Positions 48,326 to 60,185 of a stretch of DNA of 64,000 nt are shown here, piece after piece; the first letter of the stretch is position 1, and each line of letters starts with the position of its first letter. The notes under the pieces were generated by a model. The model was not told the origin of the DNA. It ran no database searches and saw only the letters and a list, made by a program, of their open reading frames with translations. Origin of the DNA: Darksidea phi (lineage: Eukaryota > Ascomycota > Dothideomycetes > Pleosporales > Lentitheciaceae); contig JASJFT010000045.1 in NCBI GenBank assembly GCA_030770425.1, positions 1-64,000 on the forward strand. The letters run 5' to 3'. Both the position numbers and the translations under genes were made by a program.

Positions 48326-48649
48326 GTTGGAAACGAGGGTGATGCTCTGAGTCTTCCTCTTGGCTATGTGTTGGGGCAGAATTGTCGGAGAACCAAGACG
48401 GATACAATCGCAAGATTAAAGTGTCCTTTCGGGCCCGGAAAAGCTTTCAGCAACGATAACGTGAAGGATACTGCTCAAGGTGGGTTCCCGACTAGCCTTC
48501 GTTGTCGACCTGAAGTATTGTGTGTTACCCGGACCTAGAACAATGACATGTATGGGCTGGGTCCACCGGTACTGACATGTCCCACTGTCCGCTATGCCCA
48601 CGCCAACGAAAACTTGTCACTACGTGATGCTGTATCCATTATTATGTCT

Positions 48650-49294
48650 TCACACCCAACCGTGCGAAGATCTGGGCGTCTGGGGAAAGTACACGTCTTC
48701 CAGCGGACTCACACCCAACGGGCTCACCCCAAGGAGCGATATGCGTTCGATAGGCGCCGGCTCGGGAGGCGAGATGTGCAATACCGGAACCTGTCGTCTC
48801 GGTGTGTTGCGACCCACTACCTCGTCTGCGGTAGCGCTCTCAATCGTCTTCTTGGAGCCCACGATGCTGCGTTCCCGTGTTTGCGGATCTTGTTGCGCGC
48901 ACTCTGTATCCAACTCTTGGGCCTTGCGCTCTTCATCTTTCGTCGGCAGTTCTGGCATTGGGCTCGCATCCAGTTCGTAGATCGTTCGCGTGTCTGCTTC
49001 TACTAACGGTGCTGGTGGAGAGCTCCAGCTTTCATCATGTACCGGTAGTTTCTTCTTCTCTTCCGCCCACTCTTTCTCGGTATTCAGGCTCGAGGCATGC
49101 GCTTGGAGCTGCTGGGCCTTGATCTTCTTCCGTCGGCTGATAGCGAAGACCGCAAGAAGCGCAATCAAGATCAGACAGACAGATGCAGCAACGCCAATAG
49201 CGATACCCCTCTTCATTCCCGGAAGAGCCGTCTCTGATCGTCGTTGCGGCTGCGGTGGTGGCGATGAGGACGTTGCTTGGGGAGGTGGCGCCAT
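48650..49294 (-). CDS. Single-pass membrane protein with cytoplasmic Pro-rich tail
   Basis: 214 aa, single exon, ATG 49294. A short Pro/Ser/Gln-rich N-terminal part is followed by one transmembrane helix at about residues 31-52 (IAIGVAASVCLILIALLAVFA), a basic stop-transfer SRRKKIK and a long polar tail with LPTKDEERKAQELD. This layout is common in fungal surface-sensor or mid2-like and signal-anchored proteins, but no signal peptide or Cys-rich ectodomain is present. Family not recognised. A direct 15-bp repeat near 48,720 encodes LGVSPLGVSPL. Confidence 0.7.
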   Translation of the reverse strand: MAPPPQATSSSPPPQPQRRSETALPGMKRGIAIGVAASVCLILIALLAVFAISRRKKIKAQQLQAHASSLNTEKEWAEEKKKLPVHDESWSSPPAPLVEADTRTIYELDASPMPELPTKDEERKAQELDTECAQQDPQTRERSIVGSKKTIESATADEVVGRNTPRRQVPVLHISPPEPAPIERISLLGVSPLGVSPLEDVYFPQTPRSSHGWV

Positions 49295-51033
49295 AGTCGC
49301 AATCGTTCCTTTGCGACCTTCGGTTTGAGATGCTTTCTCTTCAAAATGCTACAACAAAACCTTCGTAGAACAATCACAGAGTTCCAACAAGAAAAAATGG
49401 CATTCGACGCTTTTTGTCCCTCTTGCAATCTACATGGTGTATGCTAAGCCTCCGCCCCGCACGCGGCGCAGCCTCGTCTCAGAAGGCAGCGAGGCGGAAT
49501 TTGTCGCAGATCTCGTAGTTAAGCGCGGGCGCTGACGAATGGCGAATCGCGGGGACGAACACGAGAATGCACCTCGCCTCTTTGTCCCTCTGCCATTGAT
49601 GCAGCAGCTACTATACGTTTCATTCAATGAAGAGTATTTGCGATTCTAGACCGAAGAGAGGACTGCGTCACGTATGATCTTCGCTCGTTGGTCGTCCTCC
49701 ATTTCGTCACTTGGTATGACCATCTGCCCCAAGGCGACGCAAAGTCTCACACAAATACATTGCCTTGCTGGGCTCACTTTTGCGGTAGGGAATACGAGGC
49801 GTTCCTCGCTTTGTACGCGTCACTCGCCCGGCATTCTCATAAGTTATGAGGCGACCGGTGAAGGCTTGCAAGTTGCGAAGCCTAGTTGCCTTCATAGGCC
49901 TATATACGAGATGTGCCTCGTCCTTATCATGACCACCGGCTCAACGCCCATTCGATTTGTTTCGCCTGAACTCTCTTTAACCAGAACTTCAATTATCAAG
50001 TCTAACTGTCCTCTATAAGTTGCGCGTCGAAGAGGTGCTGCTTACTGTTGTGCGTGTGGCGGCTGTACCTTGCGACAGCTCCGCATCGTTGCGGACTGTC
50101 AATCCTTGTGGGCAACGGTGTACCCTCTTGTCTCCAACGAAAAGCGCAGTACCAACAGAGCATGCTGAAACCGCTTCCGATAGAACATCAAGGTCCGACT
50201 ATAGCGCAAACTATGGAGTAGTGTGACTACCCGAGCGGACTAGAAAATGTCCCGACCTCCATTACGGCAGCAACGCTCCACTAAACTCTGCGTATCTTTA
50301 AGTCTTTCATCGTCATTCTAACTATTCCGCACGCCACCTTCGTAGTCCTCAGGATATTCCCAAGATCAGAGAACATATCTAACCCCACTCTGAGATTCTG
50401 GACGATGGCGGGAATGAACGATGAAGCGCAAAGTCAGCATACAATCCTCTAGTTTATATATGGTTAAGATACGGTTGAAAGAAAGTCCAGCGATTGGCAG
50501 ATGTCGTTAGGCAGCAGGGGGGCGAATGCGGGGCGCTGGATCTGAATGTCGATTCTGCTGCCTGACGGATCGGGGGTGCTAGCACGGGCGCTTGCCCAAA
50601 GTGAACCGCTAAACGTCGACGAAATGTGAGTCCTTCACAGCTCAAGACACACGACTTTATCTCTACCAGAATCGCCAGTGCTGCATTTGAATGTGCAAAA
50701 CAACACTTAGCCCAACCTTCTAACATACTTACCTTGCATCGGCCGTCGGACACGATGTACTCCAAGGTGCTCTCCGGGACGTTTTCCTATCGGCTTCTTT
50801 TCATGTCTGACACAGTGGCCAATAGCTTCCAAAAGATCGAAATCTGACGTCGATACAAGCTAAATTGCGATACTTACACTATTGTGGTCATAACGCAATC
50901 GTTATGGGATGTTATATGAGCTCCATCGGAGATTGGCTAGCGTCAGTCATGCTCGTTGAAAACACCGCAATCGAATTTGCTCTTAAAGTCTATATCCGAC
51001 TGACCGTCCATGTCAACTCTTGGGAATACGGCG
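49295..51033. other. Long intergenic stretch, no gene supported
   Basis: About 1.7 kb with only short overlapping frames on both strands. Nothing recognisable is seen. Confidence 0.5.
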
Positions 51034-53583
51034 TCATCTTATCTTATTCCGTCTAGGAGAGTGACATTTATCCTTTCCAGCACGGCGCACGAATTCGTAC
51101 ACCACGCGATGCTTCGGCGCTTTCTGCCTCGTCTCCATCGGCTTCCCTGGGGATGCATCAACCCGCAGGGTATACGAACGGTTTGAATGAAAACCTACGA
51201 AAAGAGCTAGGAAAATACCCAACCCCATCATCTTCACCAACCACCCGGAAGATTGCTCCCTGACGAACGCGGTCGCCCTACGTATGCGTATTCTCGCTGC
51301 AAACCGTTCTTTTGAGTACCCCAGCATCCAGGCTCTAAGAAGCTACTCTGCTGCGAAGATGGCATCAGCATTCTCTGGACGTCTTGGTCGAATCCGAAAC
51401 CGCGTATAGGCCGATCGTTGACATTCCCTGCTCGCAAAGATACATATTCCCCCTGATGTTGGTGCACTAGTGACCCGATGTCCAGAGCTCTATTGGCACT
51501 AGTCATGAGCAGCTTCAGTGCCGGACCAGATCGCTGGCGGTCCACTATGCTTCGGAACTGTTGAACGACGTCTAGAATCTGTTTGTCCCAGCCATGAAGC
51601 GGGGTTTCGAAGTCGGATATGCCGTCTATGAGGCAGATTATCGTCTTTGACTCATCCATATTGCGTACGAGCAAACCGAACAGGAAGACCAAAGCCTGCA
51701 CGTTCCAGTGCGACACTGCTTCGTAGAGGTTCTGCTCCATCGGATCGAGATAGACGTCCGGTGAATCAGGGTAAAGAAGTAATTGAGTGATCAGACTTCG
51801 TATAAGTCCCGCGGGTCCGCTGGCTGGGTCTTGCTCAATTCTACTATGACTGCCGCAGAAGAAGTGGAGGACTATGCCGGAACCTGTCTGGCTGAGCGTG
51901 GTTGCTAACGAAGCACAGAAAACGGATAGTGGAGATATCTTCCCAATGCCATCGTCTCTACAATACCCGTCAACCAGTAGGATGCCAGAGAATGGCTTTT
52001 CCAGCCAATTCTTGAATTGCACAGTCGAAAGCAGCCATCGAGCCTTACCGAGGGCTTGTGGTCGCAAAGAGTTGCTCTGCCTAAGGATATGCTCCGTCTC
52101 GCGGATGAAGTATGTGAGGTCTACGCTGAGTGTCCCCAGAAGCTCTTCGGTAGTGATTGAGATTGTCTGATGGGTAAGTCGGCGTTCCTCGGGTATAACT
52201 TTACGCTCAACTTGTTGCTCTAGAGAAACGTAAGCTTGCAACGGGCCCATGCAGTTTGGGGTCTCAACCTACTTTGCCGATACACCATCTCTGAGATCAT
52301 GTTATACACAGCAGTCTGCACAAGCCCGGCAACCTCGCTCTTGGACACCATCTGGTCCTGTGGCATGTAATCGCTTAGCCTGGCGTGGTCTTGCTTATAC
52401 TCTTCTTTCATCTCTTTCAACGTCCGGACCACTTCCTTAATATCGCCACTCATGGACATGACGTGGTCATCCACAACATCGACCTTTCCATCAAGGGAAG
52501 TGCCTTGAATTAAGACTTCGCCAATGTCCCGGCTTACGCTTTTCATTTCCCCCTCAATGCCTTTTACACCCTGCGATATTCCATGAACATGAAAACGCGT
52601 TGCGTGAGACTCTGTTTCGATAGCAGAAGTCGTTTTGCGAACCTGTGCAAGGGCTTTTGCGTTCAGAACATCGACTCTGCTCATCACCCTGGTTTTGGCG
52701 TTGTGTATGTCATAACCGAGTCGCTGCACTACTACTGTTTCCTGATGCGGCAGCTGTATTTTGATGCGACTTAGAACTAACTGACATGAGCAAATCAGGT
52801 TCTCATCGGGCGGGCTATGGCTTACACGAATCTACTTTGTGAGTTCGAAGCAGTATCTCGATGAGCAATTTCAGAGAATCAACAATAATACCATAAAGGT
52901 CTCGCGTCCACGTCTCAAGTTCACGATCGCGAAATGTGTGATACATCTCCGCTGTCGTTCTGAGAGTGTCCACAATGTCTGAGAAAAGTTCCAGTATCTT
53001 CTCTCGATTCTCGATGCGTTGTTCCCAGGCCTAAGTAGATATTTAGCTGATATCGACCACACGGATCTTGAAGCAACTGTACCTGGAAGATGAATGACAG
53101 TCCCCCACGTAGGATACTGAGGCCTTTCTCGTCTGGGATCACAAACAGAAGCGAGTTGAGTGCTTGAGCGTCTGCTTTTCCATCTCGGATGCGACTCCGA
53201 AAGGAACCCTTCGGAGCTTTGGCGTCGTACGCCTTTTCCACCGAGTCGATTTGCTCGAAAACATCATTCCAGCTACAGTTTTCGCTTTTGAAACCGGGGA
53301 ACACTGTGCGAGCATCTTTGAGGATAGCTTCGAGATCTCTTTTGGAGTGTGAGCCTTCTTGTGGTTCAGGTAGTAGGATGTGGTACCTAGGTACTCACTG
53401 GCTTGGCACACTTCTCCATTCCGCACGTTGACTGTTGTATTGAGTAGGTTCAGAAAGTGTAGAATGCACAGTACCCCCGGTGGTGCTCTTGAAAGCTTGG
53501 AATTTCCTTATTTCGTCCGGATCGTTCATCACATCCTTGACGCCTTTTGGAGGCCCAAGAATCCTCGAAAATCTGTTCATCAT
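51034..53583 (-). pseudogene. DUF7708 / NACHT-like STAND protein gene with frameshifts
   Basis: ATG 53583 (MMNRFSRILGPPKG) starts a DUF7708-type domain: FKSTTGGTVHSTL, then ASEYLGTTSYYLNH, SKRDLEAILKDARTVFPGFK, NCSWNDVFEQIDSVEKAYD, and KGLSILRGGLSFIFQ joined by a 52-bp intron (53031-53082) to AWEQRIENREKILELF. After a 55-bp intron (52781-52835) comes a coiled-coil (DIGEVLIQGTSLDGKVD). A 53-bp intron (52220-52272) then leads into a NACHT-like ATPase region (SGILLVDGYCRDDGIGKISP; TIICLIDGISDF). Frame breaks near 53,400, 53,355 and 51,330 are not explained by introns. A membrane-helix-like C-terminus (WLVKMMGLGIFLALFVGF) is in the last frame. The family is linked to fungal NLR-like signalling; loss of function is likely but not proven. 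Confidence 0.66.
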
Positions 53584-54617
53584 GAAGAGCCTGCTAGTGC
53601 TTGAATGAGAGCATAAATTTCGAGTTAACAGGGACACGAAGTTTTGGCCCTCTACCGGCGTGGACATAGCTCACCCTCGAATGGCAGCACGCCAACTTGT
53701 TCAGCCCGCTGCATTCCGCCCCCACAAATGCAGACTTCGTTCGACGACCCAACCATCACTTCGTGAGACTCCGGATAAATGCAAGCAGGAGCGCAGTTGT
53801 CAGCTTTGCAATGACAGCGCCGGATTTGGAAGATTCAACCGAGGGCTTGCAGGAGCGCAGTTGTCAGCTTTGCAATGTCAGCGCCGGATTTGGAAGATTC
53901 AACAGAGGGCTTGCAGGAGGCTGGTCGGCGCTGAAGATCGGCGCTGAAGGGACTGACTTCGGAACGGCAGATAGGGGCCGATAGTCTGCAGCAGGGCCTA
54001 TGAAAAAGACCTCGTTATCTGCCGAGCCAATAAACTAGTAAGGTTCGCTGTGCCTTCAGTGATCCCGACATTTAGGTGTAAGACAGCCTTATCAGGAACA
54101 CCTGCAAGCACACCCCACGACCAATCGCCGATATACCTCGCACTACACCCTAGAATCCGAATCTATTCCCGCAATCGCTTGGTATGGCCTTTCGCTTAGT
54201 TTCACCTTCTGCTTCCAGCCATTTCCGGCCAGCCTCCTGACCCGAGGCTTGGGGAACCCTCCCGAATTCATCTGTGACCGTGCGGAATCCTATCTCTTCG
54301 TAGGCAACTACATTGACGCGTTGGGTGATGATTGGATAACAGCGTAGCGAGCAAATATGTGGTGCACCATTTATAATCCCGCACATATCATGCAAGCACG
54401 GTTCCTCGGTAGTTCGGTGGATGCCTCTAGTCCCAAGTACTACCTCGTGAGCTGAAGCGTTCCAAAGGTGCCTGGCAAAACATCTTGAGAATCCCCTATT
54501 TTTCATTACCCGCTTAGAAGCTTGATTCCTTTTGCTTCTGTGCCCCCTGCCACCCTTCGCACTTTCTTTCCGTATTGTAAGTCGACGCCTTTTGGCTACC
54601 TCTTGCAAGCGAACACT
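53584..54617. other. Intergenic with 64-bp tandem duplication
   Basis: Divergent promoter region between the STAND gene (minus) and the AAA ATPase gene (plus). Apart from the tandem duplication at 53785-53919, no feature is seen. Confidence 0.6.
53785..53919. repeat. Tandem duplication, 64-bp unit x 2.1
   Basis: The unit beginning GCAGGAGCGCAGTTGTCAGC occurs at 53785-53848 and again at 53849-53912 with two substitutions seen; a third copy starts and breaks off at 53919. A smaller doublet CGGCGCTGAAGAT/CGGCGCTGAAGGG follows at about 53,926-53,951. Confidence 0.93.
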
Positions 54618-57600
54618 ATGGGAGAATCCGCCCCTCCTACAGTTACCACCGCGGGCCCCGATCCCAAACATCAAGCCTCAGAAACCATAGAGCAAGTATC
54701 TGAGCCCACCGACTCCGATATGGCGACGGCAGATGAGGGCTTGGACAAGACTTCCAAAGATGCCGATGTCATCTCCGCACGCCCAGAATTCGTAATGGTC
54801 CAGAAGTCACTCGACCGAATCGACAAGAGTATTGGGAACCTCGCAAGCTCAATCAAAGAACTCGTTACATCTAGCACGAAACAAGCAGAAACTGGGGAGC
54901 CTGACGAATCTGGTTCTGATGCCCCTGAGGGCTCAAAGGCAGGTTCCGATGAAGTAGAAGTCGTCGGGGTGGAGTCGAAGACCATGGAATGCCCAAACAA
55001 GACTATCCCCCAAGTTCGAAAGTGCAACTGGGAGCAGTTCAAGAATAGGTATAACGGTGATGAAGGAACTTTCGCCATTGAAATACTGGTTGCTGGTGCT
55101 TCGCTCCCGCGTCAAATGGAGGATGAGGATTGGAAAAGAAAAGCCGGAGACGCGGCATCGGTTGCAAACCTGTATCTGGGATATGGCAATCTGCAAGACT
55201 TCAACACCACGAATCACCGTACAGCACACGGTGAAGTGAGCACGGGTAGCTGGATACAACGCGTCCGTATCAATTCCAGAGCCGTGATGAGGATCCTTGG
55301 CAGGTTCACTGGTGCCGACAAAACTTGGAAAGGGAAGCCACATACCTTCATGCGACCTTTCCGCTATCTCCTCCACTTTCACGACAAGATGAAGAAGGAG
55401 CTTGAGATCATCAAGGCTAAGATTGTGGAGGCACCGGCACCAGTGAAGGAAGACGACAAGTCGCAGGAAGGAATCACGTCAACCGACACAGCGCCTGATT
55501 CGACTGTCAAGGCTGAAAGTGCAGACAATGAGCAAGAGAAAGATGCGGACAGCATCGAAGTCCTATATTCAAGCAAGGAAGCGCTCGATGAGGTTCAATG
55601 CTATGTTGACTTTGTTGAAGAGCACCTGCTCCCTCTGCGTCACCAGTTCGACTCACCTGACGGATCAAGAGTACTCAAAGTGCGTTACGAAGACCTGTCC
55701 TATCTCTTTCGGCCCGGTGATCTTGTGTATGTCCCGAATTCTAGTCAACAAGGGCTTAGCGCGAGATTCTCAACAACTCAAACCATTCGCAGGGTCTATC
55801 AGGTGCACGCCAGAAACTACAGCCAAAGTACATTCATACCAGGCTGCGATTGCTCTTCTTGCAGAGGAGTCACTACTGTGCACTCATACTACTTGGATTA
55901 CGATGGCGAGGGATACGGTTGCGTACCGGAACTAGTGGCTTTCGAACCGTTCGAGGGGGAGAAAGAAATCACTGAGCTGCCATGCTACCCTGTCCGAATT
56001 ATGAAGGACCTAGAAAAGACCCTGGCGCACGCCAAGAGCGACGGGACCAACTTCGTGGCACACATCTCTAGGCGATATGGCTTTTATAGCGGATGGTCGA
56101 TGATCAAGAACCCCATTGGAGAAGACCTTGAAGACGCGAAAGGAGACACGATCAAGAGCCCAGAGCATATCGAAAGCGATGTGTTGGTGGACTTCACTGA
56201 AGCTTTCAATGCCTACCCGAAATGGAAACCAGAGTTGAAGACAATAACTGAGAGGTCGCACAGCGTAGAGTCCACGGCTGACAAGGTTTTGGTCATGACA
56301 TGGAAGAGCTCCGATCGTGGAGAGTTTATTCGACAAAGCTTGGATAGTATCGTGGATGACGACGGGATCGAATGGCTGCAACTCAATGCCTACCTCGAGC
56401 GCGATGTCTTTTTGACGAAGCAGAATAACCAAGAACCTCCTGCCGGGGATGACTTGGTCCTCCTGCCGCGACGCATGTTCGCGTACGCCGTGTGGGATCG
56501 CAAATTCGTGCATATCGACTCCCGCTACCTCAAGCGTGCAACACAGAAAGGCGAGGAGAGCAAAGCGTTCATGGAGCTTCAAATCGACGGGAAGAACAAA
56601 CGACTCATCGAATCGCTCTTGAAGTCGCACTTCAAGAGGAAGAAAGATGAGTCGGAAGGGGTCGAGGTCGTCTCGCAAGACCTCATCCGAGGGAAAGGCA
56701 GAGGTATTGTCATCCTTTTACATGGTGAACCAGGCGTTGGGAAGACGGCTACAGCTGAGGCGGTTGCCCAAAAATACGAAAAGCCGCTCTTCCCCATCAC
56801 GTGTGGTGACCTCGGCTTTACCCCAGAAGGTGTTGAGAAGTCTTTGAAAGAAATTTTTCGTTTGGCCCATCTCTGGGACTGTGTCCTGTTGCTCGATGAG
56901 GCTGAGGTATTCATCTCACAGAGAGACAAGAACGATCTCCAAAGAAACGCTCTAGTATCCGGTAAGCTGTCTTGTCATTGGAAATAACTCAAAATGCTTG
57001 TGCTTACATTACATTTAGTGTTCTTGCGAATGCTTGAGTACTACAACGGTGTATTGTTCCTCACGACCAACCGAGTCGGAGTCCTTGATGAAGCAATCAA
57101 GTCTCGGGTCCATCTTCACCTGAGATACGACCAACTCGACCAGGGGCAGACATTGGAGATTTTCAAGCATAACATCGGTCGACTCCAGAAGATCGAACTC
57201 CAACGCAAAGATGCAGCCGACCGCCTTTTCATCCTGGAAAGCGAGGTCTTAGATTTTGCTCAGACCCATTTCAGAGAGTCTGCTGAACAAGGCATGGGTA
57301 GGTGGAACGGCCGGCAAATTCGAAATGCATTCTTGATTGCTGCTTCGCTGGCACATCTTGACGGCGACGATAATCCAGGCATGCAAAAACAGCTTAGGAA
57401 GATGCATTTCGAGATAGTTGCTCGGACGACCATGCTCTATGATAGATTCAGATCTTCCATACTGAATGGTCCCGACAGCCATGTAGCCCGAGAGCGAAAT
57501 GAGCGAAATGACGCTTTCGACAGGCGATCCAGTGTAGTTATGACGAGCAACCAATATGGGCAATCTCAGTATCCGCCGCAACACCATTCAGGCTATCAGA

Positions 57601-57833
57601 ATTCGGCATCGGCCACTCAAAATGGGGGTGCGAGTCCCAGGGAACCACCGAGACAAATGTACAAGCCGGATACTCCAGTAGCATACGAGCCACCTCCATC
57701 GGATGCTGGTTATGGTGCGCAGAATCCAGGACAGAACAGAGGCTCTGGTAGAAGTATGTATGGAGATGCTCTGGGGGCGCCTCCTGGAGGAGCGGATTGG
57801 CAGCAACAATATGGCAATTCGCCATACCGATAG
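54618..57833 (+). CDS. AAA-type ATPase with N-terminal DUF7025-like domain
   Basis: Exons 54618-56961 and 57019-57833, one 57-bp intron; 1052 aa. ATG 54618 is the first ATG of a frame open from 54,522. The N-terminal 130 residues are acidic and disordered. A central region of about 500 residues contains YLFRPGDLVYVP, PGCDCSSCRG and YLDYDGEGYGCVPE, typical of the fungal AAA family with DUF7025. ATPase motifs: Walker A LHGEPGVGKTATAEAVA, Walker B VLLLDEAEVFIS, sensor GVLFLTTNR (first residues of exon 2) and an Arg finger region after SRVHLHLRYDQL. The C-terminus is Gln/Pro/Tyr/Gly-rich (QYPPQHHSGYQ). The family probably remodels proteins; its target is unknown. Intact. Confidence 0.92.
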
Positions 57834-58262
57834 GGGAGTGATGCCGGCTGATTCTTGTGTATCAGACACTCTTGTCCTTGCCGTTTTACAATTTTCATAA
57901 CTTTTATTTGGCTGTTCCCTAGTGTCTTGCGTCTATAATAATGTAGGATGAGATTTATAGTGTAAAATTTCTGAATCACGGGAAGCAGTAGCGGAAGGGA
58001 ACTGCCCGATAATAGTTGGTATTCGTGACTCAATGATGAAGTGCAGTTCGTCGTATATGGGTGGAAGAGCACTAGGGGTAGTGTTGAAATTTCGCTTCTT
58101 TGACTAGTCTTGATGCGGGAGCGTGTTCCTGCGGTGACGGGGCATTTGAGGGTCGATAAATGCCGAAGCTGAAACTTCTGCTTCCTTAACCCGACGATAT
58201 TCTCTCCTCCCTCCCTATCCTACCTCAAATTCAAATTCGTACATTACACATATACTATCACA
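57834..58262. promoter_or_regulatory. Intergenic; AAA gene 3' end and relocated SAH-hydrolase 5' flank
   Basis: The last about 60 bases (CCTCCCTCCCTATCC tract, then CACATATACTATCACA before the ATG) look like a genuine fungal 5' leader, though the gene behind it is only a stub. Confidence 0.4.
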
Positions 58263-58361
58263 ATGTCTGCCCCAGCCCACAAGCACAAGATTGCCGACAT
58301 CGGCCTTGCGGCGTTCGGTCGCCGTGAGATCGAGTTGGCTGAGAACGAAATGCCTGGTTGA
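58263..58361 (+). pseudogene. 5' stub of S-adenosylhomocysteinase gene
   Basis: The first 32 codons read [20 protein letters not shown] then [12 protein letters not shown] and stop (TGA 58359-58361). This is the conserved N-terminus of S-adenosylhomocysteinase (SAH to adenosine plus homocysteine, about 450 aa). A one-base deletion after PG would otherwise allow LMA. No further part of the enzyme follows; downstream sequence (an open frame to 58546) is unrelated. It is best seen as a duplicated promoter and first-exon fragment. The full gene must lie elsewhere. Confidence 0.8.
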
Positions 58362-58955
58362 TGGCGAAAGGTACCCTTTATGAAGGAGACAGAATAAAAG
58401 GACGTCCTCTCCAGCCGGAGCCAAAGATTGAGGTTTTAGGGTTGGGGGAGAAAGAACTTACGGCGGCAGCGTTTGGTATGAGTAGCGTTGAAATCCCGGG
58501 GGATACTGAGGACGAGGTTATTGAATATATTTATCCGGAAGAATGAAGTTCGGAAGCTGTTTTAGATAGCTAGCTTGTATCCTGGAGATTATAACATATT
58601 TTTAAAAGCAGCTTAAATTGTAATCTCCCTTACATCCATAACTGGTAATCGAAAATTCAAATTGAACAAGTCAATAACGTCCATAATGGGGATAGGATAA
58701 CAATGTGAAATTCTTAAGTGATATAAGGGAAGGAATTTCATTAAAATCTTTAAAGCGGAAGAGACTTAACAGAAGATCGGATAGGCCTGTATGGCGTGGT
58801 GCGAGATTACCTAAGGCTTAAGTCGGAGTTCGTCGACGCGACGCGTCGGGGTTACGTGCACGGACCGGAGAATTTCTCGAAGCCCCCGCTCTTCATCAAC
58901 CCCTCTATAGAAAACTTGAAAATGAGTGTCACACCACACCAATTTCTCCACGAAC
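58362..58955. other. Intergenic downstream of the SAH-hydrolase stub
   Basis: A 63-codon frame ends in an acidic stretch at 58546 and has no recognised homology. The rest is AT-richer non-coding sequence and the promoter of the zinc-binding gene. Confidence 0.45.
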
Positions 58956-59817
58956 ATGGCTGTCTGCGTCGCATGCAAGAAGCCTCTCGAAGTCGAAATC
59001 GAGCAGGATGAGGATGAAGAAGATGTCGAGATGGAAGGCGGCTCATCCTCTGGCAAAGCTCCCGCACTGCAGCTCGAAACAGTCCCCGACGATGTGTACT
59101 TGACCTGTGGTTGCCATTTCCACTGGTAGACTTGTCCCCCTCACACATGGTCATATACGCATATTAATACCCGTACCTAGGGACTGCCTCCTCGAAGCCT
59201 ACCAGATCACCGAATGCCCCAGCTGTGGCAAAGACATCGCCTCCACATCTAGCGGCGCACAACAAGTCCTTTGCACCCTCCACAACGAAGGCGGTCTTCA
59301 AGAAAACCTCGACATCCTCCCCCTCCTCACTGAAGAATCCTACCTCAAAGCCTACCCTGAAGAGCGGAAATGCCGCGCCTTCCTCGAGTTCTGCCGCGAG
59401 GGTGACATTCAAGCCATCATCGGGATGCTACAAGACGATAGCGACGATGAAGATGGCGACGAGGATATGGGAGACAAAGAACGGACTGGACGAAGGGCAA
59501 TCGGTGCTGATGAGCTGCTACGGTACCAGGATCCCATTGGGGAGATGCAGTCTGGGTTGCATGCTGCAGTGCAGGCGCAAAGTCGGGAGGTTGCGTGGCT
59601 GTTACTACTGCTAGCGAGTAACTTGCCGCTGCTGGAGTTCCCTCCTCAAGTTTTCCAGGAAGCAGAAGCCGCGGGCATCATGAGGGGATTGACGGAGGAC
59701 AAGACAGATATCAGGAGTATGAAGGATGCGAATGGGAAGACGGCCGAGGATCTCGCAAGAGAGGTGGGTGGGGTGTGGGCGTCGGGCTGGATCGGCAACG
59801 GACGATTGGCGATATAA
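58956..59817 (+). CDS. RING-like zinc-binding protein with ankyrin-like C-terminus
   Basis: Exons 58956-59125 and 59181-59817, one 55-bp intron (GTAGAC...CCTAG); 268 aa. ATG 58956 starts MAVCVACKKPLEVEIEQD. Potential metal ligands: CVAC (4-7), CGCHFH just before the splice and CPSC in exon 2, spaced as a divergent RING/zinc ribbon. Then an acidic linker (DDSDDEDGDEDMGD) and a helical repeat-like region (GLHAAVQAQSREVAWLLLLL; KDANGKTAEDLAREVGG) resembling one or two ankyrin repeats. An E3 ligase or adaptor role is possible but inferred. Confidence 0.75.
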
Positions 59818-60185
59818 GAGCCGCATGCCAACGGTGCACTTGGTTCGATATGGTCAACGACAGCTCGTACGGCATACGCAATACCCTTCCTTCCGGCTCA
59901 TATCTCGCTGAAAAAGCGAAGATTTGATTTCTTCGACGATATCATTCAAGACAGCAAAGTTCTCGGTAGCGCATTTAGTAAGCCTTAGTCCTTTGCGATT
60001 TTGGAAATCGGGCTCAAGAATCAGTCGTCGAAATACATCATAATCGATTTTCTCGCGATGAGTCGCAACCACTCACACATCGATAATAGGGGATCAAAGC
60101 GTGTTTACCAGGGTAGTGAGCGACACATAGTCACACATAAAGACTGCTTGTGATTACGTCCAGTCTCCAATTCAGCAATGTCTCT
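59818..60185. other. Intergenic, nothing recognised
   Basis: Short region between the convergent zinc-binding gene and the dienelactone hydrolase pseudogene. No feature is seen. Confidence 0.45.
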
